DNA of 5,286 nucleotides from Prolixibacteraceae bacterium (GTDB lineage Bacteria > Bacteroidota > Bacteroidia > Bacteroidales > Prolixibacteraceae). Made by a program: the position numbers and the translations under genes. How positions within the stretch are numbered: position 1 is the first letter of the stretch; every line of letters begins with the position of its first letter. Below the pieces are notes generated by a model. It saw nothing but the letters and a program-made list of their open reading frames with translations. It was not told where the DNA came from and did not search any database. This document shows positions 1 through 4,506 of this stretch, in pieces. The stretch is from NCBI GenBank assembly GCA_014380255.1, contig JACMKG010000098.1:1-5286 (forward strand), given 5' to 3'.

Positions 1-58
1 GACAATTGGGTAATTAGATGATTTGACAATGAGACAATGGAAAATGGGAATGCACTCT
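1..58. repeat. GACAAT-type low-complexity intergenic stretch
   Basis: The hexamer GACAAT occurs three times (1-6, 25-30, 33-38), set among AATT, GATT and AATGG variants. It runs into the octamer array that follows. I see no open frame or RNA fold. Degenerate stretches of this style occur between genes in many Bacteroidota; the role is unknown. It may continue to the left of the window. Confidence 0.45.
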
Positions 59-62
59 CAAA

Positions 63-159
63 CCATCAGTCCATCAAACTTTTCAAACCTTCAAACCCTC
101 AAACCATTTAACTATCAGTCCATCAATCCATCAATCCATCAGTCCTTCAGTCTTTCAAC
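63..159. repeat. Degenerate 8-bp tandem repeat, 12 units
   Basis: The stretch divides without gaps into 12 units of consensus CC(A/T)TCA(A/G)(T/A). Units at 63, 71, 120, 128 and 136 are CCATCAGT, CCATCAAA or CCATCAAT. Those at 88, 96 and 144 read CCTTCAAA, CCCTCAAA and CCTTCAGT. The unit at 79 is 9 nt long (CTTTTCAAA), and those at 104, 112 and 152 are more diverged. A period of 8 rules out a protein repeat in one frame. The strand is pyrimidine-rich with very few G. Slipped-strand expansion is the likely origin; a function is not evident. Confidence 0.85.
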
Positions 160-197
160 GTGGATGAGCCCGGAAACTTTAAGCCTTTTGAGGAGCT

Positions 198-268
198 GAA
201 TTGCTGACAAGCTTATCTGCAAAAAAATAAGAAATACATGAGAGGAAAATTCACCTGACAAGCAATTC
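198..268. repeat. Composite direct and inverted repeat upstream of the phosphatase gene
   Basis: CTGACAAGC occurs twice in direct orientation (204-212 and 255-263). GAATTGCT at 198-205 is the exact reverse complement of AGCAATTC at 261-268. The left copy therefore reads GAATTGCTGACAAGC and the right copy CTGACAAGCAATTC. In RNA or single-stranded DNA the outer arms could form an 8-bp stem around 55 nt. The right arm ends 16 nt before the possible promoter element at 285. It could be a protein-binding site or chance; no regulator is suggested by the neighbours. Confidence 0.35.
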
Positions 269-284
269 CTTTCCATATTTATTA

Positions 285-292
285 CATCTTTG
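285..292 (+). promoter_or_regulatory. Possible -7 promoter element for the phosphatase gene
   Basis: CATCTTTG differs by one base from the Bacteroidota -7 consensus TAnnTTTG and lies 29 nt before the ATG at 322, a suitable distance for a short leader. No TTTG-like -33 element is seen at the expected 17-23 nt upstream, so the call is weak. Confidence 0.3.
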
Positions 293-321
293 CCACCTTG
301 ATGTAATATTGTTTAGTAAAG

Positions 322-945
322 ATGAAAAAACTCCTTGTGTTGGTATTGTTGTTGCAGTCTCATTTCATTTATTCCCAAAATGCAGATATTTATTTACTGA
401 GAAAAATTAACCTTGGACGAACTGAAAAGCTTGATGATACTTTTTCACATATAAGCATGACGGCCAGGCCTTTTAGTATTGCCGCACCGATACTTGTGTA
501 TGGAATTGGGATCATTGATAAGAACAAAGAGACCCGGCAAAAGGCAGTGATAATGGGTGCTTCCTATTTTGTAGCAACAGGAATTTCAACAACGTTGAAA
601 TATGCCATTGAAAGAAAGAGACCCTATGAGACCTATCCGGACATTGAAAAAATATCAGGCGGGGGAAGCCCCTCCTTTCCATCCGGCCATACATCAGATG
701 CTTTTTCCAATGCCACTTCGCTAAGCCTTGCATTTCCCAAATGGTATGTAATTGTACCTTCCTATGCCTATGCTTCGGCAGTTGGATATTCACGCATGCA
801 CCTGGGAGTACATTATCCAAGTGATGTTATTGCCGGGGCTTTGATCGGTACCGGCTCTGCCATTCTATGCTATAAGGCTCAAAAGTGGCTGAATCAGAAA
901 AAACATCAAAGAAGAAAGATATTAATCGCTGATCCGTTGAAATAG
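322..945 (+). CDS. Secreted PAP2-family (type 2 phosphatidic acid) phosphatase
   Basis: This 207-aa protein carries all three motifs of the PAP2 / vanadium haloperoxidase phosphatase superfamily. Motif 1, K-x6-RP, is K93 to P101 (KYAIERKRP). Motif 2, PSGH, is 120-123. Motif 3, SR-x5-H-x3-D, is S157-R158, H164, D168. By family knowledge H164 is the nucleophile and H123 the general acid, so it should be catalytically competent and hydrolyse phosphate monoesters such as phosphatidate, undecaprenyl pyrophosphate or lipid A phosphates. Which one cannot be read from sequence. Residues 1-19 form a Lys-start, Leu/Val-rich signal peptide ending near YSQ, and hydrophobic segments lie around 51-65, 74-90, 141-156 and 166-184, placing it in the inner membrane or periplasm. 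The C-terminal tail (185-200) is strongly basic. The ATG at 322 is chosen because it begins the signal peptide; there is no clear Shine-Dalgarno site. It appears to be transcribed alone. Confidence 0.92.
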   Translation: MKKLLVLVLLLQSHFIYSQNADIYLLRKINLGRTEKLDDTFSHISMTARPFSIAAPILVYGIGIIDKNKETRQKAVIMGASYFVATGISTTLKYAIERKRPYETYPDIEKISGGGSPSFPSGHTSDAFSNATSLSLAFPKWYVIVPSYAYASAVGYSRMHLGVHYPSDVIAGALIGTGSAILCYKAQKWLNQKKHQRRKILIADPLK

Positions 946-1164
946 GATAAGCAAAACTAAATTTATCATTAAGCATGAAGATAAAGTTAATTTTTTTGGC
1001 AACCACTCTTCAGGTGAGTTATATAGACCTTACATTTTTGTATATTTCTATTTCAAAACAATTTACATCAGTTAAAATTGAAACCATGTTTAAGCAGGTA
1101 TAAATAAATAAGTGGATAAATCGATACCAAGACTTCTACATAACACCATTTGCCAGCATAAACG

Positions 1165-1173
1165 AAGGAGGAG
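1165..1173 (+). promoter_or_regulatory. Strong Shine-Dalgarno sequence of the histidine kinase gene
   Basis: AAGGAGGAG lies with its GGAGG core 7 nt before the ATG at 1179. This is a textbook ribosome-binding site and it fixes the start at 1179 rather than at the in-frame ATG at 1227 (residue 17), which would cut off the first strand of the receiver fold. Strong sites of this kind are uncommon in Bacteroidota, and the other starts in this window lack one. The preceding spacer (946-1178) shows only a weak promoter-like CATTTTTG at 1033-1040 with no matching -33 element. Confidence 0.8.
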
Positions 1174-1178
1174 ATGAT

Positions 1179-4049
1179 ATGAGTGGTAAGAACCCGAACA
1201 GATCGAGAAAAGGTGAAATTATTATAATGGATACTAATAAGATTAACCATCAATTATTATCAGAAATACTTGAACCTGAAGGTTATTTAGTGAGTGTTGC
1301 AGACAATTATCAGGGTGTATTTCAGATCCTGGAAAAAGGACATCCTCAGCTTTTTTTGCTTAACGCGTTAATGCCAGATACAGCTGCCTATGAAGTATGC
1401 CGCCGGTTAAAGGCAAAGGAAGATACAGCAGAAATCCCAATAATTTTCATGGGAGCACAGAATGATAGGAAATCAATGATGGCCGCTTACGGGGCAGGAG
1501 GCAGCGAATATATTTCCATACCTTTTTGCAAAGAAGAAATACGGACGAAAGTAAAGAGTCTTATCAGCCTATATCAGAAGATTTCAGAACTAAAAGTCCG
1601 GAATAAAGCACTGGAAGATAAAATAACCAGCATTGAAACAATTGAACTGAACCAGCAAAAGGAAACAGGGGCTTTGACTCCGTCCATGCATGATTCCGGA
1701 GAAATTGTTAGGAATGAAATTTCTCATAATGGTAAGATCAGGTATGATAAGGAAGGGAAATTTAAAAGTACTCCTTGCCAAGTTACTGAAATTACTCAGA
1801 GCAAACAATCAGAAGCAGCACTTGAAGAAAGCGAGTATAAATTCAGAAGCCTGTTTGAAAATTCATCCGTAGGCATAACTATTACCACGATTGATGGATT
1901 CATTGTTGCAAATAAAGCTTTTACTGAAATGCTTGGGTATTCGGACAAGGAATTACAACATAAAAATTGGCGGGAGATAAGCTATCCGGATGACATTCAA
2001 AAAAACAATGATGTACTCGATTTACTGATTAAGGGAGAATCCTCCTCCGCAAGATTTGAAAAGAGATACATCCACAAGAATGGAAATATTATCTGGGCAG
2101 ATATCAATATTACACTTCAAAGAGACAACAACGACAAGCCAAGCTACTATATTACAAGCATTAACGACATAACAAAGCGCAAGCACGCAGAGGAAGCGCT
2201 CCGGGAAAGTGAAGAACGTTATCATGCATTTGTGAATGCCAATGCTGATATGATTTTTGTAAAAGATGATCAGTTTAGATACCTGATGGCCAATGACGCC
2301 ATGGCTAGCTTTTTTAATAAAACAAAAGAGGAATTAATAAACAAAACAGATAAAGAACTGGCGGATGACAGGCACATATATCCTTGCAATTCATCCGATT
2401 TAAAAGTGCTGGAGCTGGACGCAGCATATACCATTGAAGAGAAACTAGGAAACAGGATTTACGAAACAACCAAGTTCCCCCTGCAGCTGTCAGGAGGTAA
2501 AAAAGGAATTGGGGGAATCATCAGAGATATTTCTGAAAGTAAGATCTCGGCGGACCTTATAAAGAATGAACGTCAGCTGCTGCGAACGGTGATTGATAAT
2601 CTGCCTGTAACCATTTATGTGAAAGATCGTGAAGGAAGAAAGATTATTGCCAATAAAGCGGATTTGGAAGTGATAGGCTTTGTATCAGAAGCTGAAGTGA
2701 TTGGCAAAACAGATCTCGAGATATTTGACAACGAGATTGGAAAGCGTTGTTATGAAGATGATTTAAGAGTCATACAAACAGGCCAGCCGGTGATCAACCG
2801 GGAAGAAGTTTTTTCTACTAAAAATGGCACCCAGCAATGGCTGTTAACTTCCAAAATACCTCTTCATGATCAGCAAGGAAATATATCAGGGCTGGTAGGC
2901 CTAGGTCGTGATATTACAGAGCAGAAGAAAGCCAATGAGACCATACATAAATTCTTAAAAAGTATTGAGCAAAGCCCATCAACCATCGTTATTACGGATG
3001 TTCATGGAAATATAGAATATGCGAATCCTAAATTTACTGATATAACAGGTTATACCCTGGATGAAGTTATTGGTAAAAATCCACGTATATTGAAATCCGG
3101 GGAAATGCCCCCCGAGACATACAGGCAACTCTGGGAAACTATTTCCACTGGAGAAGTATGGAGAGGCGAATTCCTTAATAAAAGAAAAAACGGAGAATTA
3201 TACTGGGAATGGGCTACCATGACGTCCATTAAGAATGAAGAAGGCACAATTACAAATTATATATCTATCAAAGAAGATATAAGCAGCCGCAAGAAGATGG
3301 AGGCGGATCTAATAATTGCCAAGGAAAAAGCAGAAGAGAATGATCGTTTAAAGTCAGCTTTTCTGGCCAACATGAGCCATGAAATACGTACCCCCTTGAA
3401 CAGCATCATAGGCTTTTCTGAATTGCTGTCGGATCCTGACTTTGAATCGGATCAGAGGTACGAGTTTGCACGTATCATTACCAACTCGGGAAACAACTTA
3501 CTTTCCATTATCAGCGATATTCTGGATATCTCAAAGATAGAAGCAGGCCAGGTTGAGATACATAAAAGTGTTTTCTCTGTCAAGCGCCTTATCCAGGATA
3601 TCCACAACGAATATAAAATCAAGGCACAGACGAAAGGACTAGAAATACACATTCCAAAGGATTTCCCCTTTGACGAGCTGTTGATTGAAAGTGATCAGAC
3701 GAAAGTAAAACAAGTATTAATTAATTTCATAGGCAATGCTCTTAAGTTTACAGAAAAAGGAAGTATTGAAATTGGAGTTAAGGTTATAGGCCGTTCAGTT
3801 CAGTTTCATGTGAAAGATACCGGGATAGGTATTCCGGAACAATACCATGCACGGATCTTTGAAAGGTTCAGGCAGGTGGAAGGCTCTTATACCCGAAAAT
3901 ATGGTGGCAATGGATTGGGATTGGCCATATCAAAAAGCCTAATTGAAATGTTAGGTGGAACCATGGGGATGAAGTCATCCGAGGGAATGGGATCTTTGTT
4001 TTATTTCACCTTACCCGATGTTTTAACTCAGGGCCCAACGCAGGCGTAA
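1179..4049 (+). CDS. Soluble multi-PAS sensor histidine kinase with degenerate N-terminal receiver
   Basis: A 956-aa protein with no signal peptide or membrane segment, so it is probably a cytoplasmic sensor. Domains in order: receiver-like (about 12-132); coiled-coil-like linker (about 131-163); a fragment resembling the end of a PAS domain (184-212); PAS1 (about 218-334), PAS2 (347-453), PAS3 (466-580) and PAS4 (590-702), the last with a GKNPRILKSG stretch as in NifL/LOV-like PAS folds but without the LOV cysteine; HisKA with phospho-acceptor H734 in MSHEIRTPLNSIIGF; and a HATPase with N-box N853, G1 box DTGIGI (880-885), F-box F894/F897 and G2 box GGNGLGLAI (909-917). The kinase core looks intact and should autophosphorylate H734 and pass the phosphate to a separate regulator, because no C-terminal receiver follows. 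The N-terminal receiver lacks its key residues: Asn62 replaces the phospho-acceptor Asp, Thr19 the second acidic residue, Gly92 the Thr/Ser and Ile114 the Lys. Ligands and partner are unknown; no response regulator is encoded nearby. Confidence 0.93.
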   Translation: MSGKNPNRSRKGEIIIMDTNKINHQLLSEILEPEGYLVSVADNYQGVFQILEKGHPQLFLLNALMPDTAAYEVCRRLKAKEDTAEIPIIFMGAQNDRKSMMAAYGAGGSEYISIPFCKEEIRTKVKSLISLYQKISELKVRNKALEDKITSIETIELNQQKETGALTPSMHDSGEIVRNEISHNGKIRYDKEGKFKSTPCQVTEITQSKQSEAALEESEYKFRSLFENSSVGITITTIDGFIVANKAFTEMLGYSDKELQHKNWREISYPDDIQKNNDVLDLLIKGESSSARFEKRYIHKNGNIIWADINITLQRDNNDKPSYYITSINDITKRKHAEEALRESEERYHAFVNANADMIFVKDDQFRYLMANDAMASFFNKTKEELINKTDKELADDRHIYPCNSSDLKVLELDAAYTIEEKLGNRIYETTKFPLQLSGGKKGIGGIIRDISESKISADLIKNERQLLRTVIDNLPVTIYVKDREGRKIIANKADLEVIGFVSEAEVIGKTDLEIFDNEIGKRCYEDDLRVIQTGQPVINREEVFSTKNGTQQWLLTSKIPLHDQQGNISGLVGLGRDITEQKKANETIHKFLKSIEQSPSTIVITDVHGNIEYANPKFTDITGYTLDEVIGKNPRILKSGEMPPETYRQLWETISTGEVWRGEFLNKRKNGELYWEWATMTSIKNEEGTITNYISIKEDISSRKKMEADLIIAKEKAEENDRLKSAFLANMSHEIRTPLNSIIGFSELLSDPDFESDQRYEFARIITNSGNNLLSIISDILDISKIEAGQVEIHKSVFSVKRLIQDIHNEYKIKAQTKGLEIHIPKDFPFDELLIESDQTKVKQVLINFIGNALKFTEKGSIEIGVKVIGRSVQFHVKDTGIGIPEQYHARIFERFRQVEGSYTRKYGGNGLGLAISKSLIEMLGGTMGMKSSEGMGSLFYFTLPDVLTQGPTQA

Positions 4050-4117
4050 ATTGGAAAATGAATTAAATAATTGCGCATATATGAATTAATTGTATAATTA
4101 TCGTGAGTTTTCTTATA

Positions 4118-4133
4118 GATTTATTAATAAATC
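4118..4133. promoter_or_regulatory. 16-bp perfect palindrome upstream of the ilv leader promoter
   Basis: GATTTATTAATAAATC equals its own reverse complement. It lies 68 nt after the kinase stop and 22 nt before the -33 element of the ilv promoter, a place where an activator or repressor dimer could bind. It is entirely A/T apart from its end bases, in an AT-rich spacer, so chance is possible. It has no T-tract and no loop, so it is not a good terminator, and I found no convincing terminator for the kinase gene elsewhere in 4050-4150. Confidence 0.3.
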
Positions 4134-4155
4134 ATCATTTAACTTACACATTAAT

Positions 4156-4185
4156 TTTGATGTTTCCAATTAATTTCTATATTTG
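4156..4185 (+). promoter_or_regulatory. Bacteroidota-type promoter of the ilv leader and ilvD
   Basis: TTTG (4156-4159), an 18-nt spacer and TATATTTG (4178-4185) match the Bacteroidota primary sigma factor pattern of TTTG at -33 and TAnnTTTG at -7. Transcription should begin a few bases past 4190, leaving roughly 15 nt before the first leader ATG at 4208. The placement just before the attenuators is what an attenuated amino-acid operon needs. Confidence 0.75.
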
Positions 4186-4207
4186 TCCCATAAACAGATA
4201 ACAAGCA

Positions 4208-4273
4208 ATGAAAAATATCAGCATTATATCTCTAGTCATTAACAGCGTGGTGGTCCTCCTTCGTGCTGAATGA
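4208..4273 (+). CDS. Branched-chain amino-acid leader peptide 1 (attenuator ORF)
   Basis: A 21-codon ORF ending in TGA, beginning MKNISIISLV and ending NSVVVLLRAE with one Ile between. Eleven of 21 residues are Ile, Val or Leu (four Ile, four Val, three Leu), with five in a row, VVVLL, at 14-18. The ISLVI...SVVV pattern recalls enteric ilv leader peptides. It lies just after the promoter, before an intrinsic terminator and upstream of ilvD. Its stop codon is itself part of the antiterminator stem. The product is expected to act only by being translated: ribosome position reports the charge state of Ile, Val and Leu tRNAs. No Shine-Dalgarno site is seen. The ORF is too short to prove on coding statistics; composition, position and RNA pairings support it together. 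Confidence 0.82.
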   Translation: MKNISIISLVINSVVVLLRAE

Positions 4274-4315
4274 GAATGGTATAATGTAAGCTAAAAAACT
4301 TGAAAGCCATTCTCA
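4271..4315 (+). promoter_or_regulatory. Antiterminator hairpin 1
   Basis: UGAGAAUGG at 4271-4279 is fully complementary to CCAUUCUCA at 4307-4315 (9 bp, plus a possible U4280-G4306 wobble). The right arm is the left arm of terminator 1, so the two structures exclude each other. The left arm starts exactly at the UGA stop of leader peptide 1. A ribosome at the stop would cover it and let the terminator form; a ribosome stalled on the Val codons at 4247-4255 should leave it free. Confidence 0.78.
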
Positions 4316-4337
4316 GATAACTAAGAATGGCTTTTTT
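4303..4337 (+). terminator. Intrinsic terminator 1 (attenuator of leader 1)
   Basis: AAAGCCATTCT (4303-4313) and AGAATGGCTTT (4324-4334) form a perfect 11-bp stem with a 10-nt loop, and six T residues run to 4337. It lies 29 nt after the leader 1 stop. Because another leader ORF, another terminator and ilvD follow on the same strand, it is read as a conditional terminator rather than the end of an operon. Confidence 0.9.
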
Positions 4338-4357
4338 AATTGGTAAAAGCGTACAAG

Positions 4358-4411
4358 ATGAAGTCAACATATTCTATTCTGGTCCTTCTCGTCATCATTC
4401 TCATTCCTTAA
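4358..4411 (+). CDS. Branched-chain amino-acid leader peptide 2 (attenuator ORF)
   Basis: A 17-codon ORF, MKSTYSILVLLVIILIP, ending in TAA. Residues 7-16 are ten consecutive branched-chain residues (four Ile, four Leu, two Val), an extreme composition hard to explain except as a tRNA-charging sensor. It begins 20 nt after the T-run of terminator 1, so it is made only if that terminator is read through. Its stop is 2 nt before antiterminator arm 2. The start context (ACAAGATGAA) resembles that of leader 1 (ACAAGCAATGAA), consistent with common origin. There is no Shine-Dalgarno site. A short hydrophobic membrane peptide is the alternative, but the surrounding RNA structures favour a leader. 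Confidence 0.85.
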   Translation: MKSTYSILVLLVIILIP

Positions 4412-4413
4412 TC

Positions 4414-4461
4414 GAGGGAGGCTGATAAGAATATGTATTTAAATAATACAAAGCCTTTCTC
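4414..4461 (+). promoter_or_regulatory. Antiterminator hairpin 2
   Basis: GAGGGAGGCU at 4414-4423 pairs along its full length with AGCCUUUCUC at 4452-4461 (10 bp, two of them G-U wobbles). The right arm is the left arm of terminator 2, so formation of one blocks the other. The left arm starts 2 nt past the leader 2 stop and would be covered by a ribosome there, but exposed when a ribosome stalls early in the Ile/Leu/Val run. A weaker competing pairing, CCUUCU (4384-4389) with GGGAGG (4416-4421), could act as a protector stem when leader 2 is not translated. Confidence 0.72.
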
Positions 4462-4486
4462 AAAATAAAGAGAAAGGCTTTTTTTT
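4450..4486 (+). terminator. Intrinsic terminator 2 (attenuator of leader 2)
   Basis: AAAGCCTTTCTC (4450-4461) and GAGAAAGGCTTT (4470-4481) form a perfect 12-bp stem with an 8-nt A-rich loop, and the T-run covers 4479-4486. It ends 20 nt before the ilvD start, too close to leave room for another promoter of the usual spacing. ilvD expression should therefore depend on read-through. Its left arm differs from that of terminator 1 at one base in 13, suggesting duplication. Confidence 0.9.
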
Positions 4487-4506
4487 AATATTATTAAATT
4501 TAGGAT

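Noticed and set aside
160..207. Short open frame VDEPGNFKPFEELNC ending in TGA, possibly the tail of an upstream gene
   Set aside because: Reading upstream in frame leads straight into the octamer repeat, so it is not the end of a recognisable gene, and 15 residues match nothing I know.
512..820. A 102-codon antisense open frame within the phosphatase gene
   Set aside because: It lies opposite a gene with all PAP2 motifs, its translation is low in sense (many His, Arg and Trp, no domain), and it has no promoter or ribosome-binding site.
1031..1048. Promoter-like TACATTTTTGTATATTTC before the kinase
   Set aside because: The -7-like octamers CATTTTTG and TATATTTC are each imperfect and no TTTG-type -33 element lies 17-23 nt upstream of either; in AT-rich DNA this is weak.
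975..1103. A 42-codon + strand ORF (starts MKIKLIFLATTLQ) between the phosphatase and the kinase
   Set aside because: The start looks like a signal peptide, but the remainder has no recognisable domain, there is no ribosome-binding site or good promoter, and an ORF of this length is expected by chance in AT-rich DNA. It could be a decayed secreted-protein start; not supported enough to annotate.
4076..4100. AT-rich inverted repeats (CATATATG, TAATT/AATTA) after the kinase stop as its terminator
   Set aside because: Stems are only 4-5 bp of A-T pairs with no proper T-tract next to them, so they would not make a stable intrinsic terminator.
4303..4486. A riboswitch rather than peptide attenuation as the regulator of ilvD
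   Set aside because: Each terminator is directly preceded by a short ORF with extreme Ile/Val/Leu content and an antiterminator at its stop codon; no conserved ligand-binding core such as a T-box specifier/TGGNACC motif was seen.
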